Positions 43,180 to 51,314 of a DNA stretch of 64,000 nt are shown here, one piece after another. A program made the position numbers and the translations under genes. The notes beneath the pieces are model-generated. The model was not told the DNA's origin. It was given only the letters and a program-made list of their open reading frames with translations, and searched no databases. Within the stretch, counting starts at the first letter, position 1; each line of letters opens with the position of its first letter. The stretch is from Carnobacterium_A sp047553015. Its GTDB lineage: Bacteria; Bacillota; Bacilli; Lactobacillales; Carnobacteriaceae. The stretch lies in contig NZ_CP180212.1 of assembly GCF_047553015.1 (NCBI RefSeq), positions 1,612,001 through 1,676,000 on the forward strand, written 5' to 3'.

Positions 43180-43506
43180 TCAGCAAGTGTCTTCTTCTTT
43201 TTCTGGCTGATACCGATAGATAAGTAAATCTATCTTCCCATTCTTCATTAAGTGAATTCCTTCAGCATTTAACTTTTCTTTTTGGGTGAATCTTCCTTCT
43301 TCATCTTTTAATCCAATCTCACCCTTTGCATTTATAACTCGATGCCAAGGAAGATTCTCCTTTTTACTCATTGCATGTAAGAGTCGAACAACTTGTCTTG
43401 CTCCTCTTTTGTTGCCAGCTAGTTCTGCAATTTGTCCATACGTCATTACTTTTCCAGTTGGGATATTTTTCATTACTGCTATCGCTTTTTCAGTGAATGG
43501 TGTCAT
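43180..43506 (-). CDS. Alkyltransferase-like protein (MGMT family, active-site Cys absent)
   Basis: 108-residue protein of the methylated-DNA-protein cysteine methyltransferase DNA-binding fold: IPTGKVMTYGQIAELAGNKR with GARQVVRLLHAM helix-turn-helix-like region. The methyl-accepting motif PCHRV of true MGMT reads PWHRV here, so the reactive cysteine is replaced by Trp. That is the definition of the ATL group, which binds O6-alkylguanine and flags it for nucleotide excision repair instead of repairing it. AAGGAG lies 7-8 nt before the ATG. Confidence 0.9.
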   Translation of the reverse strand: MTPFTEKAIAVMKNIPTGKVMTYGQIAELAGNKRGARQVVRLLHAMSKKENLPWHRVINAKGEIGLKDEEGRFTQKEKLNAEGIHLMKNGKIDLLIYRYQPEKEEDTC

Positions 43507-43633
43507 TTTTTCACTCCTTTCTTTTAAAAAGGTTTGCTTCTTTCTTTTAGTGTAACAGGTTCCAATAATAATAGTGGTCCTTTATTTCCATGTTCTACTC
43601 TATTTAGTGTTTTTATAAGAAGAAACAAAAAAA

Positions 43634-43670
43634 TAGTCTCTTATCCTCCATAATGAAAGATAAGAGACTA
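43634..43670 (-). terminator. Terminator after the purine permease gene
   Basis: Perfect 12-bp arms TAGTCTCTTATC/GATAAGAGACTA; TTTTTTT follows on the minus strand. Confidence 0.9.
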
Positions 43671-43684
43671 CCATTAACTCTTCG

Positions 43685-45148
43685 TTAAATAAATGCTAGG
43701 ACTATAAAGTTTAAGATAAATAGGCCTGTCGAAATCCATAAGACTGGATGAATTTCATTGGCTTTCTTTTTGACTACTTTAACGATGACATAAAAGATAA
43801 AACCAGCAGCAATTCCGTAAGAAATACTATACGCTAGTCCCATAAAAACGGAAGTGAAAAATGCAGGAATGGCTTCTTCTAAATCATTCCATTGTATTTC
43901 AAGCAGTGAAGACATCATCATGATACCAACAATAACCAATGACGCTGCTGTTGCTTGTGGGGGCACAATAGCAATCACTGATGAAAACAAACTAGATAAT
44001 AAGAATAAAATAGCCACCACTACACTAGTTAAACCCGTTCGACCACCTGCTCCGATTCCAGCAGCACTCTCAACAAAGGTTGTCGTGTTTGATGTACCAA
44101 AAATCGCTCCGACTGACGTTGCAATCGCATCTGCAAACAACGCTTTATCCATTTTAGATTTGACACCTGATCCACTCTCTAAAGCTAACTCGTCTTCTGT
44201 AGTAAAAATACCTGTTTTACGACCCGTTCCAATAAATGTTCCGATTGTATCGAAAATATCTGATAGACTAAAAGCAAAAATAGTCATCAAAACTAAGGGT
44301 AAACGAGAAGCATCTGAGAATAATGAAACCATCCCATTCGCACCAAACGCTGCACCAAATGTAATTTGTAATTCTGAAATGGCATTTCCCAGAGAGTTGT
44401 CTGGATTAGAAATAGCAGATAAATCAACGATACCCATTGGAATACCAATCAAAGTTGTAGCAATAATACCAATTAAAATAGCACCACGAACATTTGATAC
44501 TACGAGAATCACTGTAATGATTAAGCCAATTAAGGCTAGCAGTGTTCCTTTATCCGTAAAATTAACTAAGCCAGGAATAATGCCACCATCCGTTACTACG
44601 CTAGCGATACCACCTGTATATGTTGCTTCTGTCGCGTTAAAAGCCGTGTTGTTAATGGATTGAATATTTGGACTTTCTGAAGTGAACTGTAAAAACCCTG
44701 CATTTTTAATACCGATGTAAGCAACAAAAATCCCAATTCCTCCACCAATCGCATTTTGAATCAGTTCAGGAATAGACTTGATAATCATTTTTCTTATTTT
44801 TGTGACTGTTATTAGAATATTGAAAATACCACAGATGAAAACCATCGCTAAAGCTTCTTGCCATGAAAAACCTAAAGCGAAAACAACTGTATACGTAAAG
44901 AAAGCATTTAACCCCATCCCTGGAGCTTGTGCGTAGGGGACATTTGCAAATAGTCCCATAACTAAGGTTCCAATCGCTGAAGCAATTAGAGTAGCAAGAA
45001 AAACGGCTTGAGTAGGCATGCCGGTTAAAGATAGTATTGCAGGATTAACAAATATAATATAAGACATTGCAAAAAATGTTGTAATTCCAGCTATAACTTC
45101 AGTTGTAACCGTTGTTCCATTTTCTTTTAGTTTGAAAAAATTTTCCAC
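43685..45148 (-). CDS. pbuG: Guanine/hypoxanthine permease (NCS2, AzgA/PbuG-type)
   Basis: 487-residue nucleobase:proton symporter of the AzgA-like branch of NCS2. Diagnostic segments are EVIAGITTFFAMSYIIFVNP near the N-terminus, APGMGLNAFFTYTVV, IGGGIGIFVAYIGIKNAG and the TSNTTTFVESAAGIGAGGRT motif. About 12-14 membrane helices. The start is a GTG at 45148 with GGTGGG 8 nt upstream. A guanine-class purine riboswitch and terminator lie in its leader, which agrees with purine-base uptake and tells that expression is switched off when guanine or hypoxanthine is plentiful. Confidence 0.92.
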   Translation of the reverse strand: MENFFKLKENGTTVTTEVIAGITTFFAMSYIIFVNPAILSLTGMPTQAVFLATLIASAIGTLVMGLFANVPYAQAPGMGLNAFFTYTVVFALGFSWQEALAMVFICGIFNILITVTKIRKMIIKSIPELIQNAIGGGIGIFVAYIGIKNAGFLQFTSESPNIQSINNTAFNATEATYTGGIASVVTDGGIIPGLVNFTDKGTLLALIGLIITVILVVSNVRGAILIGIIATTLIGIPMGIVDLSAISNPDNSLGNAISELQITFGAAFGANGMVSLFSDASRLPLVLMTIFAFSLSDIFDTIGTFIGTGRKTGIFTTEDELALESGSGVKSKMDKALFADAIATSVGAIFGTSNTTTFVESAAGIGAGGRTGLTSVVVAILFLLSSLFSSVIAIVPPQATAASLVIVGIMMMSSLLEIQWNDLEEAIPAFFTSVFMGLAYSISYGIAAGFIFYVIVKVVKKKANEIHPVLWISTGLFILNFIVLAFI

Positions 45149-45260
45149 TTTTTATTCCCACCTTATTTATAGTTACAAAGAAGTACAAGAACGCATTCTT
45201 TTCTAATTTAATCAGTGTGGCTATTAGGCAATTTATTTTGGTTTACTAACCATAAACGCA

Positions 45261-45398
45261 AAAAAACAGTTGATTTTCCATCAACCGTACAATCCTAACT
45301 ATTTTGGGACAGCAAAAAAAGCAGCTTTCCCCTAATAGTCGGATCATTTACGGTGTCCGGTAGAAACTTAAAGCCCATATCGCTTAATTATATTAGAG
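45261..45398 (-). promoter_or_regulatory. Guanine-sensing purine riboswitch with terminator
   Basis: The aptamer spans about 45331-45398. On the minus strand: P1 arms CTAATA/TATTAG, P2 AAGC-GATATGG-GCTT, junction AAGTTTCTACC, L3 CCGTAAA and the final junction GACTAT. The C of GACTAT is the specificity base that pairs with guanine or hypoxanthine (adenine switches have U). Downstream, GTTGAT/ATCAAC arms followed by TTTTTTT (45261-45288) form the expression-platform terminator. It lies about 110 nt ahead of the pbuG-like start. Confidence 0.92.
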
Positions 45399-45419
45399 TG
45401 TATTTCTTCGTCTTCACTT

Positions 45420-45448
45420 ATTATAGAATAAAAGATTGGTTATTACAA
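45420..45448 (-). promoter_or_regulatory. Promoter of the riboswitch-pbuG transcript
   Basis: Minus-strand TTGTAA (45443-45448), 17-nt spacer, perfect TATAAT (45420-45425), about 22 nt before the aptamer. Confidence 0.8.
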
Positions 45449-45637
45449 TATTTTTATTAACAATATTTGTAAATAATGATTAAATGTTCGTGTTTATTTC
45501 ACGGATTTTTAGTTGCTCTACTATAAAAAATAAATGACGTCTTTAAGATTATTCAACTATTTACCTAAAACGTTTTTCTTTTATTTATACATTCATTAAG
45601 ACTATTTTTTCTTTTATTTTTATGATTTATTTGAAAG

Positions 45638-45772
45638 TTATCCACTGATTTTTGTGGACAACTCTTCTTTTTTTATTTAACTTTTTTTAAAAATACTATT
45701 ATAGCTAGATTAATAGTTTTACAGCTTTTTATTAACAGGTTGTGCACAAAGTTATCCACAGGTTGTGTGTAA
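45638..45772. other. Cluster of DnaA boxes away from dnaA
   Basis: Within 135 bp there is one perfect DnaA box TTATCCACA (45752-45760) and at least four one-mismatch boxes: TTATCCACT (45638-45646), TGTGGACAA (45653-45661, opposite orientation), the palindromic TTGTGCACAA (45740-45749, readable on both strands) and TGTGTGTAA (45764-45772, opposite orientation). AT-rich sequence separates and follows them. No dnaA, dnaN or other replication gene lies in the window. Clusters like this act in Bacillus as DnaA-titrating loci; oriC itself normally adjoins dnaA. The rest of the 45449-45899 gap holds no gene. Confidence 0.65.
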
Positions 45773-45899
45773 CTATTTTTAGTGTTTTTTTATTCATTCT
45801 AGCCTTTTTATTATTCTATCGTCTACTCTTTTATTTTTTACTTTATTAATCAGCAAGTAAAAAAATAAGTCTGCTCAAATAAAGCCTGATTCCCTAAGT

Positions 45900-45940
45900 A
45901 AATAAGTGCAAGATAGCTTTTAACTAGCTTACACTTATTT
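45900..45940 (-). terminator. Terminator after malR
   Basis: AAATAAGTG/CACTTATTT arms with an inner AGC/GCT pairing, 16 nt after the malR stop; T-rich tail on the minus strand. Confidence 0.7.
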
Positions 45941-45955
45941 TAAAAAAAGATTAAA

Positions 45956-46996
45956 CTAGTATATGAATTCATTCAACTTACATGATTTCCGTTCAATAAT
46001 TTCATGTGGCAGAATAACTTTAATAGCTAAATTTTGTTTGCCTTCAATAAGATCTATCAATTTTTCTACTACTTGTTCACTCAGATAAGCCACGTGTAAA
46101 TCAATTGAAGTTAATGGTGGTTGGACTATCTCTGCAAAAACAGAATTATTAAAGCTAATAATGGATACATCCTCAGGGATACGTAAATTGAATTCTTTAA
46201 GCAGATAAATTAATTCCATTGCAATTAAATCATCCCCTGCTACTACTGCAGTTGGGTGTTGTTCTGAAATAAACAATTCTTTTATTTTTTCTTTTTGATT
46301 AGGAGATGCCATTTTCTCTTCTAAAATATACGTCGGATTGACCTCAATTCCTTTTAATAAAAGAGCTTCTTTATACCCTACTAATCTTTCTGCAGACATC
46401 ATTTGATCAGCATGTTTATTGATATACGCTATTTTTTTATGTTTTAAAGCTAATAAGTAATCGGTCGCATCCCTACCGGCTAGTTTGTTGTCATTGTCGA
46501 CATAAACAATTTCATTTTCATACTCATAAGGCTTGCCAATCATAGCGTAAAAGAGTTTTTCCTGATGCAAATACTCAATAATTTTATCTTTTTTTTTAGA
46601 ATAAAGAACAATAAAACCGTCAGCTCTACCACCTTTAGCCATTATTTGAATACTTTCAAGCAATTCTTCTTGTGTTGTGCCTGAAGCTAAGGCTACCATA
46701 TAGTTGTTTTCATTGCAGGCTTTGCTAATCCCACGAATCATTTCTAAGAAAAAGGGATTTTTAAACACTGTCCCATCAGAAACAGGCAAAATTACGCCAA
46801 TCGTTCGCATATTTTTACTTACAAGCCCTCTTGCTGCTAGATTTGGTTGATAGCCTAGTTCTTCCATTACAGAACGAACCTTTTTTTTAGTCTTCTCGCT
46901 GATACTTGAATGATTTTGAATCGTACGTGAAACAGTTGAGGTAGCTACACCTGCTTTTTTCGCAACATCTTTAATTGTAATAGCCAAAACTCCCAC
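45956..46996 (-). CDS. malR: Maltose operon repressor, LacI family
   Basis: 346-residue LacI/GalR regulator. The N-terminal helix-turn-helix reads TIKDVAKKAGVATSTVSR with hinge ISEKTKKKVRSVMEELGYQPNLAARGL, followed by a periplasmic-binding-like effector domain (IGVILP, ADGFIVLYSKK, VVAGDDLIAMELIYLL, QPPLTSIDLH). It closes a malP-pgmB-mutarotase-malR gene order also known from Enterococcus. The start is uncertain: a GTG at 46996 has AAGG only 2 nt away, and a TTG at codon 4 is too close to GGGAG. Its likely operators are the CGCAAACGTTTGCG-type sites in the malP-malT intergenic region. Confidence 0.9.
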   Translation of the reverse strand: MGVLAITIKDVAKKAGVATSTVSRTIQNHSSISEKTKKKVRSVMEELGYQPNLAARGLVSKNMRTIGVILPVSDGTVFKNPFFLEMIRGISKACNENNYMVALASGTTQEELLESIQIMAKGGRADGFIVLYSKKKDKIIEYLHQEKLFYAMIGKPYEYENEIVYVDNDNKLAGRDATDYLLALKHKKIAYINKHADQMMSAERLVGYKEALLLKGIEVNPTYILEEKMASPNQKEKIKELFISEQHPTAVVAGDDLIAMELIYLLKEFNLRIPEDVSIISFNNSVFAEIVQPPLTSIDLHVAYLSEQVVEKLIDLIEGKQNLAIKVILPHEIIERKSCKLNEFIY

Positions 46997-47060
46997 ATCC
47001 TTATAGTTGATCCCTGTTTTCTCTTATCATAGGGTATAATCTGCAGACTGACAAGTTCCT

Positions 47061-48065
47061 TTAAACAGAGAAATGATAACTTGTTTGAGAAGAATGAGGT
47101 TTATCCGGCTCAAGAATTATAGATTGAAACTGTCGATGATGAACAGCATCAGGCAATTCTTGCATTTCTAACGCTAGCCCTAGATGACTACACATTTTTT
47201 TACCATTAACGAGGTAATCTTCTTCCATTCCAGTAGTAGAAAATACAACAACGGACTCTCGTGTTGTTTCAATTTCTAATTTTCGACCACTCTCTTGTTC
47301 CGTCAACACGACTTTGCCCTCTTGCAACTTAAACGGTGTATCATACCCTTTAGGATTTTTTTTCAAAGCTTTTTGTAAGGAAGTCGGCTGTGTGAAATCA
47401 TAGGCTGTATCCTTAACTGCTAATAGACGACCTGTGGGACATTTTTCGTCATCTATTTCAGCATAAACCTCACTAGATATCTGAAGTTGATGCGTTTCTA
47501 TTGTGCGCTTGGTCTCTCCACTTAGATTAAAATAGGTATGATTAGTTGGATTGAATAGTGTTCGTTCATCCGTCTGGGCTTCTATAGTCATTATCCACGT
47601 TTGATTATTTGTCCAAAAGTAGGTTACTGTTGTGACTAGATTACCAGGATAACCGTTTTCGCCAGCTGGACTACGATGACTGAATTGTATGCCTACTGTA
47701 TCTGCTTGATTTGTTATTTCTTTTGTTTCCCAGAGAAGATGGCTGAAGTTGGGTTCTCCACCATGAATGTGGTGCTTTCCTTCATTTAGCGTTAGTTGGT
47801 GATCTAGCCATTGTCCCTTTCGAATTCTTCCCGCAACCCGGCCAATCAATGCTCCAAAATAAGTAGGGTACGTAAGATAATCCGATAACTGGTCAAAACT
47901 AAGTACAACATTTTCTAGACTTTTATTTTTATCAGGAACTAAAATAGCTGTAACAATCGCTCCATAATTTAAACATTTAAATGTAGCTCCTTGATTATTC
48001 ACTAAGTGATATTCGATAACTTCTTGATCTTTTATCCAACCATAATGTCGTTTAATTAATTTCAC
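47061..48065 (-). CDS. galM: Aldose 1-epimerase (mutarotase) of the maltose operon
   Basis: 334-residue galactose-mutarotase-fold enzyme interconverting anomers of glucose. The catalytic general acid/base region is seen as HHIHGGEPNFSH and TNHTYFNLSG (catalytic His), with the late Glu in LALEMQELPD. In this operon it would convert the glucose released by the phosphorylase to the anomer needed downstream; the same position is called malM in Enterococcus. Start is a GTG at 48065 that overlaps the pgmB stop by 14 nt, so translation is coupled. The ribosome site is weak. Confidence 0.9.
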   Translation of the reverse strand: MKLIKRHYGWIKDQEVIEYHLVNNQGATFKCLNYGAIVTAILVPDKNKSLENVVLSFDQLSDYLTYPTYFGALIGRVAGRIRKGQWLDHQLTLNEGKHHIHGGEPNFSHLLWETKEITNQADTVGIQFSHRSPAGENGYPGNLVTTVTYFWTNNQTWIMTIEAQTDERTLFNPTNHTYFNLSGETKRTIETHQLQISSEVYAEIDDEKCPTGRLLAVKDTAYDFTQPTSLQKALKKNPKGYDTPFKLQEGKVVLTEQESGRKLEIETTRESVVVFSTTGMEEDYLVNGKKMCSHLGLALEMQELPDAVHHRQFQSIILEPDKPHSSQTSYHFSV

Positions 48066-48723
48066 AGCATTCAGTCCAAATCGTTTTTATTAAGTCTACC
48101 GTTAGCTCATTGGTTGTTTTTATTACTTTATCTGCAGCATGTAAGACTTCTTTATCGCCAACAGCAATTGAAACCATATTTGCACGGTTAATCGACTCAA
48201 CACCCGCTGCTGCATCTTCAATCCCAACACACTCACTAACAGAACAGCCTAACTGTTCTGCAGCTTTTTGAAAAATTTCAGGATCGGGTTTACCCGCAGA
48301 TAACTCAGCTGGATTTACAATCGTATCGAATAAGTCATACAAACCTAATTTCTTTAAAATAGCTGGTCCATTTTGACTAGCGGATGCTAATCCCAGTAAA
48401 AAATGGTTAGTTTTTAAATCAATTAATAATGCTTCAATGCCCGGTAAACTATCAGAAGCACTCATTTGCTCTATCATCTGATTGTATGCTTCATTTTTGC
48501 TAGCGGCTAACCTTTCTTTTTCAGCTAACGTAACGGTATTTTCTAACTGGCCTCTTTTTAAAATGAGTTCCAGTGAGTCTGTACGACTCACTCCTTTTAA
48601 TTGTTCGTTAAATTCTTCATCTAGTTCCATTCCTAATTTTTTGGCTAAAGACTTCCACGCTAAAAAGTGATAGCCTGCTGTATCTGTAATAATTCCATCT
48701 AAATCAAATAAGACAGCCTTCAT
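48052..48723 (-). CDS. pgmB: Beta-phosphoglucomutase
   Basis: 223-residue HAD-superfamily mutase converting beta-glucose-1-phosphate to glucose-6-phosphate. HAD motif I is FDLDGIITDTAGYH with nucleophile Asp8 and acid/base Asp10; the cap domain holds KGVSRTDSLELIL, the substrate loop typical of beta-PGM. Motif II LGLASAS, the Lys of AGKPDPEIF and EDAAAGVE complete the site. It receives beta-glucose-1-phosphate from the maltose phosphorylase encoded 33 nt upstream. Corresponds to malB in enterococcal naming. Confidence 0.93.
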   Translation of the reverse strand: MKAVLFDLDGIITDTAGYHFLAWKSLAKKLGMELDEEFNEQLKGVSRTDSLELILKRGQLENTVTLAEKERLAASKNEAYNQMIEQMSASDSLPGIEALLIDLKTNHFLLGLASASQNGPAILKKLGLYDLFDTIVNPAELSAGKPDPEIFQKAAEQLGCSVSECVGIEDAAAGVESINRANMVSIAVGDKEVLHAADKVIKTTNELTVDLIKTIWTECCEIN

Positions 48724-48755
48724 TTTTATCTCTCCTTTTTATCCTATTTCTTATT

Positions 48756-51023
48756 TTATTTTTTTAAAGATCCGTTATACCTATCTACTAATAAAATTTG
48801 TTCCTCGTACAGTGTTAATTCAATCGGTGACCCTTTAACGAGAGTGATGGTCACTCCATTAGCCGTATTGTCTATTTTGATTTTTAATAGACGCTTGCGG
48901 TAATTAATATGGAATTCGTAATTCGTCCAGTTCTCCGGTAACAGTGGCGCAAAAGATATTTTCTCCCCTGCTGTACGCATCCCAGCGAAACCTTCAACAA
49001 TTGTCAACCAACTACCGGTCATGGATGTAATGTGCAACCCGTCTTCTGTATCATTGTTGTAATTATCTAAGTCCAAACGAGCGGTTTGACTATACAAGTC
49101 AACAGCCTTAGCGACCTTTTTTAAGTCAGCTGCTAAAATAGCATGGATACTCGGTGAAAGACTTGATTCGTGAACAGTCAATGGCTCGTAAAAATCAAAG
49201 TTACGCTGCTTTTCTGCTACTGTAAATTCTTCTTTAAAGAAATAGATCCCTTGTAGCACATCTGCTTGTTTAATATAAGGTGAACGTAGAATTTTATCCC
49301 AAGACCAATTCTGGCTTAAAGGCAATTCTGCCGGATCTAACTCTGAAACAGGGCGAAGCTCTTTATCTAAAAATGTATCGTGTTGAACAAAAATCTCTGT
49401 TTTTTCATCATACGGAAAGTACATTTTATCAATAATCGCTTGCCATTTCTTACTTTCTTCTTCTCCTATAGCTAAAGCTCTTCTTTTATTTTCTGCTTTT
49501 TTTAATGAAGACAATGTGTACTTTAACGTCCAAACAGCTATTTTATTTGTGTACCAATTGTTATTTACATTATTTTCATACTCATTAGGACCTGTTACAC
49601 CATGCATCATGTATTGTTCTTTATCTTGGTTGTAATGAACTCGATCAGCCCAGAAGCGACTGATACCAACTAAAACATCCAATCCTTTATCCATTAAATA
49701 ACTTTCATCACCCGTATAATTTGTATAATTATAAATCGCGTAAGCCATTGCTCCATTGCGATGAATTTCTTCAAAGGTAATTTCCCATTCATTGTGGCAC
49801 TCTACGCCTGTAAATGTCACCATTGGATAGAGTGCACCCTTCAAACCTTGTTGACGCGCATTGTGTTCTGCTTGAGGCAACTGATTGTGGCGATAATTCA
49901 ATAAATTTTTTGAAACTTTTTGATCTGTCAGTGCTAAATACAACGGAATGGCATACGCTTCTGTATCCCAGTAAGTTGCTCCACCGTATTTTTCACCGGT
50001 AAACCCTTTAGGACCAATATTTAGACGCTCATCTTCCCCGTAGTACGTTGAAAATAATTGAAATAAATTGTATCGAATGCCTTGTTGCGCTGCCGGATCC
50101 CCACCTATGACAACGTCAGCTTTATCCCAACGCTCTTGCCAAAGAGCCATATGTTGCTGACGCAGTTGTTCAAATGAATGTTCTGCAACAGACTCACTTA
50201 GTTGCATACTTCGTTTTGTAACGTCCTCTTTCAAACTATCACGAGAAGTTGTTAAAGTAATTAATTTTTCAATCGTTACTGACTCATTAGCTTTTACTTT
50301 ACCAGAATATTCTTGGACAACAGACATCTCTGTTGTACTAGAGCGACTATATTCAAGATTTTCGACACGGTTTAACATCGTTGCAGCTACAGTGAATTGC
50401 TCTATTTCAAAGTCATTTGGTTTGGTTTCAACGGTCAGGCTGTTTTCTGTAGTAGAAATTGGCAGCCAAAATTTTTCTTCATAATTTGAATCTTCATTTA
50501 CTACATTTCCATCTAAAGTGGGTGAAAAACCAATCGTGACTTCTCCAGTCAAACCAGTTGCTTTCATACGAATAGCGCAAAGTTCTTTTTGAGCTAAGCT
50601 GACAAATCTTTCGACTTCGATATGAACACGATTACCAGATTTTTCAACTGTGTAACTGCGGGATAAAATTCCTTTTTGCATATCTAAAGACAGCTCAAAT
50701 TCTGAGATAGAATCTTCGTATAAATCTACTCGTTCTCCATCTATATAAACATCCAATTGAATAAAGTTGATTGAATTGATAACTTTACCAAAGTATTCAG
50801 GATACCCGTTTTTCCACCAACCAACACGCGTCTTGTCAGGATACCACACCCCTGCAAGGTAACTCCCTTGATGATGATCTCCAGAATAGGTTTCTTCAAA
50901 ATTGCCTCGCATACCCATATAGCCATTTCCGATACTCGTTAAACTTTCTTGTAAGCGACGGTCTTTTTTTTCCAACGTATGTGTTTTTATCTTCCACTCA
51001 TCTAATTCAAATAAACGTTTCAC
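48756..51023 (-). CDS. malP: Maltose phosphorylase (GH65)
   Basis: 755-residue inverting phosphorylase that splits maltose with inorganic phosphate into glucose and beta-glucose-1-phosphate. GH65 signatures: GNGYMGMRGNFEE near the N-terminus, YGGATYWDTEAYAIP, the catalytic acid Glu in TGVECHNEWEITFEE (about residue 485), HGVTGPNEYENNVNNNW and DNYNNDTEDGLHITSM. GGAGG precedes the GTG at 51023 by about 10 nt; the open frame extends to an ATG at 51047 but has no ribosome site there. First gene of malP-pgmB-galM-malR, under a promoter with an operator lying in its spacer. Alternative name mapA; trehalose or kojibiose phosphorylase is less likely given the maltose context. Confidence 0.93.
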   Translation of the reverse strand: MKRLFELDEWKIKTHTLEKKDRRLQESLTSIGNGYMGMRGNFEETYSGDHHQGSYLAGVWYPDKTRVGWWKNGYPEYFGKVINSINFIQLDVYIDGERVDLYEDSISEFELSLDMQKGILSRSYTVEKSGNRVHIEVERFVSLAQKELCAIRMKATGLTGEVTIGFSPTLDGNVVNEDSNYEEKFWLPISTTENSLTVETKPNDFEIEQFTVAATMLNRVENLEYSRSSTTEMSVVQEYSGKVKANESVTIEKLITLTTSRDSLKEDVTKRSMQLSESVAEHSFEQLRQQHMALWQERWDKADVVIGGDPAAQQGIRYNLFQLFSTYYGEDERLNIGPKGFTGEKYGGATYWDTEAYAIPLYLALTDQKVSKNLLNYRHNQLPQAEHNARQQGLKGALYPMVTFTGVECHNEWEITFEEIHRNGAMAYAIYNYTNYTGDESYLMDKGLDVLVGISRFWADRVHYNQDKEQYMMHGVTGPNEYENNVNNNWYTNKIAVWTLKYTLSSLKKAENKRRALAIGEEESKKWQAIIDKMYFPYDEKTEIFVQHDTFLDKELRPVSELDPAELPLSQNWSWDKILRSPYIKQADVLQGIYFFKEEFTVAEKQRNFDFYEPLTVHESSLSPSIHAILAADLKKVAKAVDLYSQTARLDLDNYNNDTEDGLHITSMTGSWLTIVEGFAGMRTAGEKISFAPLLPENWTNYEFHINYRKRLLKIKIDNTANGVTITLVKGSPIELTLYEEQILLVDRYNGSLKK

Positions 51024-51080
51024 TGTTCTAGTTCCTCCTTGAGCCATATATGGTTATCGGCTGGTTAAATTGATAGTCTC

Positions 51081-51109
51081 ATCTTAAGCGCAAACGTTTG
51101 CGTTGTCAA
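51081..51109 (-). promoter_or_regulatory. malP promoter with MalR operator in the spacer
   Basis: Minus-strand TTGACA (51104-51109), 17-nt spacer, TAAGAT (51081-51086). A perfect 14-bp palindrome CGCAAACGTTTGCG (51089-51102), the MalR operator form, occupies the spacer so that bound repressor must exclude RNA polymerase. Confidence 0.88.
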
Positions 51110-51189
51110 ACTCATTTTCTCTTGTTTTTAATTTTTTTTTAAATAACTTCATTATAGAAGAAAGTCTTCTAATTATTTTTTATTGATTC

Positions 51190-51272
51190 TGTTACCGTTA
51201 ACAGTTTTTTCGGTAGCGAAATCGTTTGCATTTTATTTAGTATCTGATTATACTAAGAGCAAGCGTTTGCGC
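51190..51272 (+). promoter_or_regulatory. malT promoter with two MalR-like operators and a cre-like site
   Basis: TTGCAT (51226-51231), 17-nt spacer, TATACT (51249-51254). One operator GCGAAATCGTTTGC (51216-51229) overlaps the -35 and a second GCAAGCGTTTGCGC (51259-51272) lies on the transcription start. Upstream TGTTACCGTTAACA (51190-51203) matches cre at 12 of 14 positions. Confidence 0.8.
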
Positions 51273-51314
51273 AGACGCGATTGATGAACAAACTACAAGG
51301 AGTTGGAATAAGAA

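Noticed and set aside
43854..44663. 269-codon open frame on the plus strand
   Set aside because: Fully antisense to the purine permease gene; composition (Ile/Lys/Pro/Ser-rich, no motif) and lack of a ribosome site show it is a shadow frame.
45449..45900. The DnaA-box cluster as the chromosomal origin itself
   Set aside because: No dnaA, dnaN, rpmH or gyrase genes are near, all neighbours are metabolic, and boxes are fewer than usual at a Gram-positive oriC. I report it as a cluster, not an origin.
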